A stretch of DNA of 64,000 bases from Azolla caroliniana (Eukaryota > Polypodiophyta). Position 1 is the first letter of the stretch. The number at the start of each line of letters is the position of its first letter. The stretch is taken from positions 5,208,001 to 5,272,000 of the forward strand of contig JBHGNT010000007.1 of assembly GCA_043228905.1 (NCBI GenBank), in the 5' to 3' direction. Made by a program: the position numbers and the translations under genes. Shown here one piece after another: positions 33,653-44,660 of the stretch. A model generated the notes under the pieces. That model saw only the letters and a program-made list of their open reading frames with translations. It ran no database searches and had not been told where the DNA came from.

Positions 33653-36600
33653 TAAGTCCAGCCAAAATACGAGTCGTTTGGTTGGACAACCCTAGATCTG
33701 TGCAGCCCATTAGTGGTTCCATTCCCTCTAAGCAAGTTAGTGATGTGTTCATAGCCCAAGTAATAGTTAGTACTTCTAGATTCCGGAGCTAATTCTTGCT
33801 TCATGGATAGGAAATTTGCCCAAGCTCATCAGATATCTCTCAGAAAACTCCCGTGTCATGCCCTTGTAGTAGTCGTCGATGGTCATCCCATTGCCTCAGG
33901 AAATATCATAGAAGAGTCGGAGCCCGTTAATGTTGTCCTAGATAATCTAGCATGTGTCATATCATTTAATATAATTAGCATCCCAGAACACCCCACTGTC
34001 TTAGGATTACCATGGTTCGAATTACATAACCCAGCCATAGATTGGCGGACAAGAGAAATCCGGCATCGAAAAGCCCGAGGGTCTACTCATGAGATTGCAA
34101 CGATTTCACTACATCAGTTGCGTGAGGAAGGATGCAAGGAAGAAATGTTCCTCTTCGCAATATCAGTAAACCCCTCCAGCACCACTAAAGAGGATTCCAC
34201 TGTTCAACTTCCAGAGAAGTATCATCAGTATGCCGATGTGTTTGATAAAGTACAAGCCAGTACGCTTCCTCACCATCGACCATATGATTGCCCCATCGAT
34301 TTACAACCGGGGAAAGAGCCACCTTGGGGACCGATCTACAATTTGTCACCAACCGAACTGGAAGTCCTTTGAGCCTATATAGAGGAGAATTTGGAGAATG
34401 GTTTCATACGACATTCGAAATCTCCAGCCGGCGCACCCATTTTCTTAGTCAAGAAAAAGGATGGCTCACTTCGGCTCGTTGTAGATTATCGTGGCTTGAA
34501 TAAGGTTACAATCCGAAATAGGTATGAACTCCCCCTTATCTCAAGTCTTTTAGAACGGATCAATGGTGCCAGGTTCTTCACGAATATCGACTTACGGGGA
34601 GCCTATAACCTCGTACGGATCCGACCAGGAGATGAATGGAAGACCGCGTTCCGCACCAGATATGGGCACTTCGAGTATACGGTCATGTCGTTCGGCCTCA
34701 CTAATGCGCCAGCAGTCTTCCACCACATGGCAAATGATATTTTCCGAGATCTCCTGGATGTGTGTCTAATCATCTATTTGGATGATCTACTGGTTTACTC
34801 GAAGACCCAAGAAGAGCATGATTCTCATGTACTATTAGTACTAAAATGACTTCAAGAACATGGTCTCTATGCAAAGCTGGAAAAATGTAGTTTCGGGTGC
34901 AACCAGGTGGAATTTCTCGGCTATGTCATTTCCTCAGAAGGCATCTCCATGAACCCAGCTAAGGTCAAAACGGTGGTAGAATGGCAGACTCCGCGTTCGG
35001 TGCGGGATGTGCAATGCTTTCTAGGCTTTACCAATTTTTACCGGAAGTTTATAAAGGATTACTCAAAGCTCGTTTTGCCTCTTACACAACTTACTAGGAA
35101 GGGACAATCGTTCGTTTGGTCTGAAGAAGCAGACATGGCTTTTGAGAATCTTAAACAAGCATTTACATCAGCTCCGATTCTAGCTCACATTGATCCAGAA
35201 AAACCATTCATCATCGAAGCGGACGCATCGGATTTTGCATTGGGAAGCATTCTATCACAACGAGGTAATGATGAAAAGCTACATCCTGTGGCTTTTCACT
35301 CACGCAAGTTTGACGCCGCCGAAATCAACTACGAAATTCATGATAAAGAGCTATTGGCTATAGTGGACTCTTTTATGCAATGGAGGCATTTTCTAGAGGG
35401 ATCTTCTCATCAAGTCACTGCATTCAGTGACCACAAAAACCTCGCCTATTTTCAAGACGCTCGTGTATTAAATCGACGTCAAGCTCGGTGGGCCCATTTT
35501 CTCACGCGTTTCGACTTCAAGATTACATATCGACCTGGGAAACATCAAGGGAAAGCAGATGCATTATCACGACGTTCGTACCTAGCACGGCGTCCCGACG
35601 AGCCAACTTTCGATAACCAAAAGCAAGTAATCTTGGGACCGGCATGACTGCAAGCAACACAAGTCTTTGGCATGCCCATGGATTCCCACGTTATCGATAT
35701 CATACGTACGGACCTAAAGACAGATGCTTTCGCCCAAGCTATACTAGCACAAATTGATCCCTCTCGAGCGTCGTGTTCATAGTCGCAACCACCAGGTACG
35801 GACTATCGGCAATTCAGATACCATGATGGATTACTCTTCTTTAAAGAACTTTTGTATGTTCCTAATGGTTCTTCCCGCCTTCAAGTAGTAGAAAACTATC
35901 ATGACACATATACATCTGGGCATTTTGGTAGTACTAAAACATTAGATTTAGTACAACGATCATTCTGGTGGCCCCGTATGCGACAATTTGTCGAAGATTT
36001 TGTTCGGACTTGTGACACATGTTGCAGAGCGAAAATGCCAAGGCATCATCCATATGGTTTATTAGAACCATTACCAATTCCAAGCAAGCCGTGGCAATCC
36101 ATTGCTCTAGACTTCATCACAGATCTTCCAGTCTCTAAGGGGTTCAATGCGATTCTAACAGTGGTAGATCGATATACGAAGATGGCTCATTTTTTGCCAT
36201 GTACTAAGGAAATCTCCAGTGAAGACACCGCCGAAATTGTCATGCGTGAAGTATGTCGACATCATGGACTTCCCGATAGTATCGTCAGCGACCGTGGACC
36301 CCAGTTCATGTCAAAATTCTGAAAGCACCTTTTTAAAATGCTCAAGGTCACTTGTAACCTCTCCTCCGGCTACCACCCACAAACCGACGGCCAAGCCGAA
36401 CGAACAAATCAAACGCTGGAGCAATACCTGCGGTTCTTTCTCATCTATCATCAGGATGACTGGGCAGATATTCTCCACTTCGCCGAATTTGCCTATAATA
36501 ACTCTATCCACGCATCGACTAAAGTTACGCCATTTTATGCTTATACGGGATGTCACCCCCGGTGGTGTGTACTTGAAACCCTAGAGGTGTTCACAAATCC

Positions 36601-37207
36601 TTGTGTGGAGGATCGTTTGGAGTGGTTACGCAAGATACAAGCGGATTTATCTACTCATCTCCAACAAGCTCAACAAACACACAAGGTTTATGCGGATCGT
36701 CATCGACTCCCATCTAGTTTTAACATTGGAGATCGGGTATGGCTACTCCGACGACACATCAAGACTACTCGCCCATGCGAGAAGTTGGATTATCAGCGAT
36801 TAGGTCCTTTCGGTATCATAGGAAAGATTAATGATGTCGTTTTTTGTCTCCATCTACCTCCACAACTTCGGATACATCCGGTGTTTCATAGTTCTCTCCT
36901 TGAACCCTATCAAGAGAGCACCATCCCAGGACGTATTACATAGCCTCCACCCCCGATCGAGCTTGAAGATGGACCTGAGTACGAGGTTGCCGCCATCCTT
37001 GATTCCAAGATTGTTCGCAACAAGCTCTACTATCTAGTCGATTGGCTAGGATATAGTCCCAGTGAGCGTACTTGGGAACCGATAAAGAATGTCACCAATG
37101 CTCGTGCACTTCTTGAAGACTTCCATCATCAATATCCAGACAAATCGGGTCCTCAATCCAAAACGACTCGTTACACTCGTCGTTTTAAAAGGGGGATAGT
37201 GTCATGA
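33653..37207 (+). pseudogene. Pol of chromovirus with C-terminal chromodomain
   Basis: Domains in order in one frame: protease (LLDSGANSCFMD, about 33775), RT ([20 protein letters not shown]; catalytic YLDD at 34775-34786), RNase H (IEADASDFALGSIL; NYEIHDKELLAIV), integrase zinc region (HDTYTSGHFGS, CDTCCRAK), integrase core (LDFITDLP, VSDRGPQF, DGQAERTN carrying D, D, E), and a chromodomain at about 36976-37143 (YEVAAILDSKIV, YYLVDWLGYSPSERTWEP). The frame ends inside the 3' LTR. Premature stops: 34370, 34847, 35645, 36320 (TGA), 35780, 36941 (TAG). The stretch between 33653 and 33775 has local frame lesions. The chromodomain is expected to steer integration by binding modified histones. Confidence 0.88.
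37187..37199 (+). other. Polypurine tract of chromovirus
   Basis: AAAAGGGGGATAG lies directly before the 3' LTR. It is also the last part of the pol reading frame. Confidence 0.75.
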
Positions 37208-37490
37208 TATGGCAAGACTCGAACCCATGACCTTATGCTACATGGGTCGAGCTCTTGACCATTAGACTATACATTGTAATACGTAAAATATTATTTTCAT
37301 TTATATTTTATAATAGAAAATTGATGTATATTCCAGATTTCTCTAGAACATTCTAGAAACTTCAGGAGTATTCCTTAGAACACTATAAAAGGAGGCACGA
37401 GGCATTATTTCGAACCAAATCGGTTTAACGCCATTCTTAAGCCTCATAGCTACTATTGTACATTCTCTTCACATAATATATATCTTTTCT

Positions 37491-37566
<76 letters not shown>

Positions 37567-37673
37567 CCTCCCTCTCACTCACTCTTTCCTTCTCTCGAGA
37601 GTTCTTCACCTCTCTTAGTACTAATACTTCTTTTAGTACTAATTCCTTCTCTGTCTTAGTACTGTTCCTGACA
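37200..37673 (+). repeat. 3' LTR of chromovirus
   Basis: 474 bp. Matches the 5' LTR except for a longer CT run (about 37495-37562) and roughly eight substitutions. Ends CCTGACA, followed by the target copy AGGAG. Confidence 0.9.
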
Positions 37674-37678
37674 AGGAG

Positions 37679-38137
37679 ATCCCGGAGGATCACCTAGTTC
37701 TCCGTCACTTCGCTGGCTTGTTGTACGTACCAAGTGGCGACGACATTTTTGACCAAGGTGCAAACTTCCAAAGCCTTGCGCTCGTCAAACCATTTGTGGT
37801 AACTTGAGATCATCTCAAAGTGATCCAACCATGCTAAGACGTCGTCAGAGGGCAAGCCGGAGAAGGACTTTGGGCGAACCTTGGAATCTAGCTGATATGG
37901 AGACCGATCATTGGTAGCGAAGAGGAAGGAGAGCATAGCTTGGTTCGTGTGGTTGATTTGAAGCATGGCATTGGAGAGGTCTTGTAGAACTTGTTCCATT
38001 TGGAAGGGGGGTGGCCGCTCAGGAGGTTGTGGGAACTCAGATTGCATAGGGGTATCGACTTCAACGATGACGGGAAGGAATTGGGACGCCATGAACGAGG
38101 TGATAGTGGCTAAAATTTTACCCCGCTTCTCCACCAA
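37679..38137 (-). pseudogene. Gag N-terminal part of the split Ty3 element
   Basis: The likely start is MASQFLPVIVEVDTP (38092). Then FQMEQVLQDLSNAMLQINHT, KVRPKSFSGLPSDDVLAWLD and the capsid-type YVQQASEVTEN, with a TAG where the family normally continues. Crossing the chromovirus insertion, the frame continues into 24976 downward. Confidence 0.75.
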
Positions 38138-38258
38138 TTATGTGAAATGCACATAAATGGAATCCAAACCAGCTTGCTTAGCTTCTTACTTCCTATTCAA
38201 TTTATAGTCGTACAAAGGTACCATTTGGGTTGGCTTTACTTAGCTACATGCGTCCTAA

Positions 38259-38398
38259 CAAGGGTATTCTAAAAGGGTGGCTCAACGGAACACATGTACA
38301 CCATAGCATGAAGGCATGCATGCTAAACAAGGGTATGCTAAAAGGGGCACAAAGGAACACATGCACGCCCAACATGAAGGCATGCATTTGCATCCAAG
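38259..38398. repeat. 70-bp direct duplication
   Basis: CAAGGGTATTCTAAAAGGG at about 38259 recurs as CAAGGGTATGCTAAAAGGGG at about 38329. Each copy is followed by GGAACACATG and a CATGAAGGCATGCAT phrase. It lies between the Ty3 gag and the LINE fragment. Confidence 0.65.
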
Positions 38399-38770
38399 GG
38401 ACACCACAATATATTGGAGTCACTTTAAGTGCTCGCTCAAGTCAATTTTCGATGACAAAGGTAGCCCTAAAGATAGACTAACAAGGGGATATGCATCCCT
38501 CTCAATCATAGAGAGACAATGCCACCATGCATACTTTCGAGAGCCACGAACAAAGGGGTTGCTCTTCGACTTATTAGTGACCCTCTCTGTCATGTATGCA
38601 TAAATGGTTTGGGCTCCAAGACTACCACCTTTCATGTGGGCACAATTAGAGAGATCACGAGTGATGATGATGTCACGTCAACTCTGAAGCAAATCGACGG
38701 AGCCACGTGAGTAGAGTTTGACTTTACACTCGATGCTAGTAAAAGCACTTTTTCAACTTGTATTTTGTAG
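38395..38770 (+). pseudogene. RTE-like LINE fragment (RT 3' region)
   Basis: Matches the LINE at about 18755-19127: GVTLSARSSQFSMTK, DRLTRGYASLSIIERQCHHA, YFREPRTKGLLFDLLVTLSV then a stop where the better copy reads ASAVW. Many substitutions and small indels; clearly dead. Confidence 0.8.
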
Positions 38771-39490
38771 GGAAAAGTACCAGGACACCCTTGGAAGTTC
38801 GTCTATTTACTAGATATCTTAGAGCTAAAACAAGAGAGAGAGACTAAGCTACAAAATGTTACCCATTTTCTAATATTCACCAACATGTAATCAATGAAAT
38901 TTTTCAAGGGAAGGAGAGGACAATGAGCATGGACACACTTGCACCACTCAACCTCTCCTTCGTTGAAGCATAAAAACAAAGAACACCCAAACACCCTCAG
39001 ATTAGGGGCCTCAATGTCACTCGTCGTGTAGAGCAATAAAGATGATAAGGGAATGTGAGTTACACTACCTAGAACCTATGATCATGGCACCTTTTACATT
39101 AGGACCACGAGCCACACCCACGTCGAAACCCTTGACCTCCCTCTCCTTTTCGAGAGACTTGGATAGAAATGAAACTAAGCCTAGCACAATGTCATTTTCT
39201 TTATAGAATATGTTACATGATAACACCTTTTCTACGATACTATAATTCTTTGTCTAAGTTTTATTTTATTTATATTTCAATGATTGGGTACACATCCCAT
39301 TTTGTTGTAAGCAATTGTCTCATAGGCCAAAATTTGTCTTAGAAGACGTTAATCTCTCTCTCTCTCTCTCTCTCTCTATGTGTGTGTGTTACTTCTTTGT
39401 TTCGATCACACTAGAATATCATGCACGAATGGTGTGTGTAGTGTGCTTAGGTGTGTCAAGGAAGTTTGTTGCATCTTAGAGTGTTTCGGG
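38771..39490. other. Unassigned spacer
   Basis: No gene recognised. The plus strand at about 38990-39010 reads IEAPNLRVFGC, faintly like the copia integrase motif LRVFGC, but the surrounding match is too weak to call. A short CT run lies at about 39354-39377. Confidence 0.3.
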
Positions 39491-39493
39491 GTT

Positions 39494-39573
<80 letters not shown>
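39494..39573. repeat. (CT)n microsatellite
   Basis: About 80 bp of uninterrupted CT dinucleotides. Open frames through it are Ser-Leu or Arg-Glu runs and are not genes. Confidence 0.95.
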
Positions 39574-39577
<4 letters not shown>

Positions 39578-41585
39578 CCAAACTTTGTGCGTCTCTTGTG
39601 TGTGCATTTTTTCTTTGGGCTCATTTTGTGTGCGTGTCTCGCTTCTTTGCTTTAGACACATTCACATATCACACATGAATGGCATGGTTGTGTGCATACA
39701 TGTCAACAATCATTTGTTTCAAGGAAATTGTGTTGCCTCTTGAACTGCTTAGGGGTTGATATCACTCCTCTTTGCATTTGTCTCATGTTTGTATTTGTGT
39801 TTGTTTGTGTGTTTTCTTTGGACTGTGTGTGTGTGTGTGTGTGTCACTTCTTTGTTTCAGTGCACTCGCATATCACGCACAAATGATGTGTGTTGTGTGC
39901 ATACATGTTAACACTCATATGTTTAAGGAAGTTGTGTTGCCTCTTGGGGTGTTCAAGGGATGCTCAAAGTTATAGATCGCGGGATCCCTTGGAGTTGCAT
40001 TCATGTGGCCCCTACATACACGCAAATACAATATTAGAGTCATTTTTTATTGTTTTGAGCCATGTTTACGCTCAATCAATGCTACTCACACACTTCATTG
40101 GAAAGTGGTTTATTATGAGCTTCGAGGAAGATATCTTTTTATGGAGTATGTTACCCTTGCAGTAACTTGTGGCAACCAAGGTGCACGTGTCGTGGTTACT
40201 TCCTACACGTGCAAGGAGATGGTATTCAAGTTTCTCTCTCTGATTTGCAAGTTGCTAGCTTAGTTGGAGACCCCAATGAAGTCTATACCTTGATCGCTCC
40301 CATGAAGTAGTTGATCAATCAATGAGAAGAATATGTGATTGACTCTTGATCATTACTTAATATAGGTTGTTTGTGTACATAAAAATAATATTTCTAGTGA
40401 ACCCTTTGTTGGTTTCTATCTCGAACTATAAGGACTCTTTAGTGGAAAAAGTTACTCCATTGTAAACTATCTAGAAAACCACATTTGAAAACAGAGGTAC
40501 AAAGAAAAATCCAACAATCTTTGTGGGTTATCAATCTATAACTAAATTTGTTTTTTTAAATATTATACTTAATTTAACGACGCAAAAATGTGTACTTGTC
40601 ACAAGAAAACTTTAAATGTCATAAATAAATAAAGGATATAAATGTTAGCTTAAAATTTGAAAATTCACATAAGGAGTTTTGTTTTGTCTAAAAAAATATC
40701 CTCCATTGGTATTAAAGAAGTCAATATACAAAACAATCCACTATTACAATGAATATTGCAACATATTTAAGTAGAAAACTCTTGAACAATCATGAAGCTT
40801 CAACATATTTAAGTATATCAGTTGAAAGACTTTGGTGGTTATGAACTCTTGAGCAATTTTTCCCAAATTGAGCTTCTCTTCAATATCCACAACACCTTGT
40901 CTGTCACATTCTTTTGCAACTATGGCACTAGAATGAGGATCTTTTCCATTAGTTTCTACATTTAGTTTTGATCCTACTGCTTCAAGACTACCTATTGCTT
41001 CAAGACTATGTCACTGAAATGAGTGTCTTTTACAGTAGTTAACGTTGATGCGACAACTTCAAGACTTCTCTCAGGTTTTATGAATTTCTTGGAAATTCAC
41101 ATAAGTGGCGGGAACCCCAAGTTCCTTATGCGCAACGCTCGGCCACAACCGAGATTCTTTTCATACACAGAAAACGGGAAATAGAACACGGCACAAAGAG
41201 GGGAAAGATACACAGGAGGTTTACATGGAAAACCCCAAACTAGGGGAAAAACCACGGCAGCCCACGGGCTGCAAACTGTCACTATGTAAGAATGTACAAA
41301 ACAGTGAGTTCACGGAGGCAACGACCTCGTGCTCACGAACTTCGCCACAGGCGGCGGTTACAACAGAGGCAACGACCTCGTCTCTCTCTCTCTCTCTGTA
41401 CAGTTACGCACTCTCTCTTCTTCTTGCACCAACAAGAAAAAAATGACAACAACCACTAAAGTTTGCCCTAAGTCATATTTATCTAATATGACTTTTTGGC
41501 TATTTACAAATGTAGCCTCGATGGGCTCTTAGAAACATATTTATGAATATGTCTCTTCCTCCGATTCGCACCGGGTCTGCGTCAT
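39574..41585. other. Unassigned AT-rich region
   Basis: TG-rich stretches (TGTGTGTG at about 39825-39843) are followed by AT-rich DNA. From about 41100 composition shifts to GC-richer sequence with a repeated AGGCAACGACCTCGT phrase (about 41318 and 41367), possibly part of an unknown repetitive element. No coding region supported. Confidence 0.35.
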
Positions 41586-41801
41586 CCGGCTCTCCGTAGC
41601 CGGGTACTCCTCATCCGGTTCACACCGGGCCTGCACCATCCGGCTCTCCGTAGCCGGGTACTCCTCATCCGGTTCATACCGGGCCTGCACCATTTGGCTC
41701 TCTGTAGCCGAGTACTCCTCATTCGGTTCATACCGGGCCTGCACCATCCGGCTCTCCGTAGCCGGGTCCTCCTCATACGGTTTCGGCCTCGGCCGAGTTT
41801 G
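41586..41801 (-). repeat. 54-bp minisatellite, four copies
   Basis: CCGGCTCTCCGTAGCCGGGT (with variants) starts at 41586, 41640, 41694 and 41748. As 54 is 18 codons, the minus strand reads a repeating EPDEEYPATESRMVQAR unit. No start, exon context or domain supports a gene, though translation cannot be excluded. Confidence 0.85.
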
Positions 41802-42928
41802 TTCATCCGGCACTGTTCTTCTCCCTTCCCATCCGGAGGGACCTGTCTCCCAACAATAAGGAGTTCCTTTTCTCTATGGCCCAAACTCCGAGAAATTTGA
41901 TTTGGAGACCAAAGATAAAGTTGAACAATGGAGACTCGCAGAACAATGAAGATTGGGTAGCATTTTTTTCTTTAGCAAAATATTGTGATGCAATTTCTTT
42001 TTTAGCTAAAGTCGAAGAGTTTGGTGCATGTCCATAAGTACTTTGAAATGTTTATGTTAGTAACAAATGTTTTAGACGTATTAGTTTTCAATTCCTTAAT
42101 ATTGTTCCAATGGTTACTAAGTAGCTATAGTACATAACTTGTATAAAGTTGCTTCTTGATGACATTATTGTACAAATCTCATGATCATGTTGTTTCTCAT
42201 GGAAATCATGTTTATTCTTGAAAAAGTATGAGTGATCCCTTATTGTAAAATGTCAACATTAAAGCGAGCCACAAATTTCTTAAAAAGACTTTATGTTTCT
42301 TTGTTCATTGTAAACACATATAATTGCAAATGTTTTAGGCGTTGACTTTATTTTAGAAAATAGAATGAAGTATTTAAGATGTTATGAATCATGTTTGCAT
42401 TTTATTTATATATATGCACTTTTTGTTTGGGAGGTAGTTAATCTATATTCATACATAAAATATGTATGCTACTTCACCATACTTAACTTATGTGACAATC
42501 ACATAACACGTAACTAGCGACAATGGTGACATAAGCATCGACACACTAGAGTAAATGATAGACTCGATAATGAATATTTGCCTTCAATGCCATTATATTT
42601 TGTTTTATATAGAGACGGGAAAGGAAGCTGGCTTCTTACCTCCATTGCGTTACATTAACTTCTCATTCTACTTAATTCTTCATGGCTCATGAATGAACTT
42701 GAAATTTAACATTGATGGTTGGATTCTTAAAAAGAAGTCTAATTACTATATTTCTATAAATGATTATTTACTACTATTTACTCTTCAATACATAATATAA
42801 TTATGCAAATTTACATTATCTAATTCTCATTGTGGCATTTAATTATCTTCCATTGGACAACCAACACATTAATCCCACATTCATGAACTCAATCATTTAG
42901 ATCCATCACTATCAAGGAGCCTCGTTTC
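41802..42928. other. Unassigned AT-rich spacer
   Basis: No coding region, repeat or RNA gene recognised. Confidence 0.4.
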
Positions 42929-43467
42929 TATTCGACCTCAGTTGCATAAATGTGAACAACAAGTGAATCTAGGGCTTGGACGGCCCTGAACTCGTTTTGG
43001 GAATCCTAGACGGTCAATGTCGTCCACTATTTATATCTAAAGAAAATGAAAATGAAAAAGTAGAGAAAATGAAAAAAAAATGAAAAGAGGAGAGAGAAAA
43101 TGAAAAGGGGGGGGGAGAGAGAAGCAAAAACCGAAAACCACGCAGAAGAGGGGGTGGGAGAGAGAAAGAGAAAGAGATTTCAACATACAAAAAAGAAAAG
43201 AAAACAATTGAGAGAGAGGGGGAGGGATAGAGACAATGAGATTTCCACACAGAGAATTTGAATTTCCCCCAAAAAGTTCTCTCTGTTCTTTTTTTTTTTT
43301 GTTTTTTGAGTTTCTTTTTGTGTTTTCTACTTTTCATTTTTTCATTTTTAGTTTTCTTTTTATTTGTAATTGGACGGCCCTGATCGTCTTGGATTCCCGA
43401 AATGAGTTAGGGTTGTCTAAGCCCTAGATTCACCCATAGTTCACATTTATGAACCTGAGGTCGAATA
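42929..43467. repeat. Fold-back (long inverted repeat) element, about 539 bp
   Basis: The left end TATTCGACCTCAGTTGCATA is mirrored by the right end, whose reverse complement reads TATTCGACCTCAGGTTCATA. The arms continue through AATGTGAAC, GTGAATCTAGGGCTT, GGGAATCC and into AAAATGAAAA runs, pairing imperfectly for roughly 150 bp. The centre is purine-rich (GAGAGAGA). No coding capacity. Looks like a MITE or fold-back transposon, or a locus giving a hairpin RNA. Confidence 0.75.
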
Positions 43468-43969
43468 GTGACTAGTTGTATAGTAGTATTACTATGAAGC
43501 ATACATATAACTACACAATAATGGGGACAATAGTTTATGGTAGCTATTGTTGTGAAGTATACAAGTAATCACTCATAATGGAGTCTTCTAGGTTGCAGAT
43601 GGGTCATTGAATATTGATAAATTAGTGGTGATAGCCAATCGATAATTGGCAATATGAAGTTGACATTAATGGTGACAAATATAGATGTAATACTTGAACT
43701 TCACAAGGCGATTTAAATGGTAAGGAACATCACCCAGTGGGTAAGCAACAAGTTGTTATTGACTATTTGTAATCCCTCCTTTTGCTCCATATTAAGTTAC
43801 TCTGATAAGAAAAAAAAACTACAAGAAAACCGTAGTGGGGATGGGGAAGGGTGATGACTTTGTGTGGTCGTGTTGACAATGGGGTTGCCATAGGTTGCAG
43901 GGGACATGGTTGGTTTGCTAGATGTATAGGTGTTGGTGTGCGGATAAGGGGTGAGAAGACAATTGTACT
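43468..43969. other. Unassigned spacer
   Basis: No gene recognised between the fold-back element and the 108-bp duplication. Confidence 0.4.
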
Positions 43970-44200
43970 AAAGGACACGTGGAGGAGATGGGAGACACAA
44001 GCCTTCTTTGCTTCATGCAGCTCATAGCTCTAGTTGAGCCTCTGAGGCAAAGTGGTCCCAATCAACAACTCAATACTAAAGGACGCGTGGAGGAGATGGG
44101 AGACACAAGCCTTGTTTGCTTCGTGCAGATCATAGCTCTAGTTGAAGAGCCTCAGAGGCAAACTGCACCCAATCAACAAGTCAATCTCCATATACTACAA
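43970..44200 (+). repeat. 108-bp tandem duplication, frame-preserving
   Basis: GTGGAGGAGATGGGAGACAC begins copies near 43979 and 44087. An open frame of 77 codons spans both, reading EEMGDTSLLCFMQLIALVE and then EEMGDTSLVCFVQIIALVEE. Copies differ by several changes, including a 3-bp insertion. No known domain; a gene is not supported. Confidence 0.6.
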
Positions 44201-44239
44201 AAACAAGGATGATGCATGTTTGGGGGATATGGCTTACTT

Positions 44240-44660
44240 CATAGGGAACAACCTTGCTTCCAAGTGGAACACAATCCCTATTGTAACCGTCGGACGTAAT
44301 GTGTAAAATATGAAAAGTGTATTAGAAGCATTAAGGAAAGAGATGTAACAGTTCATGCGAGAAGTGTGACCGGCTGAACGCCTGTGTATATAAAGGGCAG
44401 AAATCCTTTGTAAGAGGTAGCATGTAATTTTTGAGCGTGAGGTTTTTTCTAATAGAATCTTATCTTCTTTGTTTGTGCAACCCGTGTTGTCTTGGGTAAT
44501 CTTTGTGCTATTTGTAAGTGCGTCTCTGTAAGCATAGGGTAAGAGTTAGCGTAGTAGCGCACTCAGGTTCTCAGTCGTAGCCGTGAACCTTCACCCATAG
44601 ATACGCATTATTACGCAACTAACAGCTTATGGCTCGCGCCTTGTGTGGCGTCATACCTTG
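44240..44660 (+). repeat. Possible solo LTR remnant
   Basis: A TATA-like TGTATATAAAGGG near 44391 is followed by GTGCAACCCGTGTTGTCTTG and a pyrimidine-rich part, like the R/U5 of a plant LTR. No partner LTR or target duplication was found, so this is tentative. Confidence 0.3.

Larger units (their letters stand above)
24982..37673 (+). mobile_element. Tf1/sushi-like chromovirus with chromodomain, carrying a nested element
   Basis: A complete LTR retrotransposon: 5' LTR 24982-25426, 3' LTR 37200-37673, both TGTCATGATATGG...CCTGACA, flanked by 5-bp target copies AAGAG (24977-24981) and AGGAG (37674-37678). Internal order: gag with CCHC knuckle, protease, RT, RNase H, integrase, chromodomain, polypurine tract. 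After removing the nested element (26112-33117) the gag start at 25507 and the whole of pol are in one reading frame, as in Tf1/sushi elements. Integrase wording (TVVDRYTKMAHFLP, CRHHGLPDSIVSDRGPQF) looks closer to Tf1/sushi/Tcn1-type chromoviruses than to the common plant CRM, Tekay, Reina or Galadriel groups. It carries about eight premature stops. The LTRs differ at only a few sites, so the insertion is fairly recent. Confidence 0.88.
21790..38137 (-). mobile_element. Decayed Ty3/gypsy element, split by a later insertion
   Basis: Read from high to low: gag N-terminus (37679-38137), interruption by the plus-strand chromovirus (24982-37673 plus one target-site copy), gag C-terminus (about 24600-24981), protease and RT (23270-24412), RNase H (22691-23197), integrase start (21810-22694). 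Joining across the interruption restores one gag frame through ILRDLFVQNFTHQ. Several frameshifts and stops show the element is dead. The integrase is cut before its second catalytic Asp and meets the 146-bp repeats. No LTR pair could be identified, so outer limits are uncertain. Confidence 0.8.

Noticed and set aside
38803-39036. Copia integrase remnant (LRVFGC-like phrase)
   Set aside because: Only six residues resemble the motif; no neighbouring copia domain was found.
39380-39678. Overlapping Ser/Leu-rich and Arg/Glu-rich open frames
   Set aside because: Translation of the (CT)n microsatellite.
43014-43427. Lys- and Phe/Ser-rich open frames
   Set aside because: They fall in the arms and purine-rich loop of the fold-back element.
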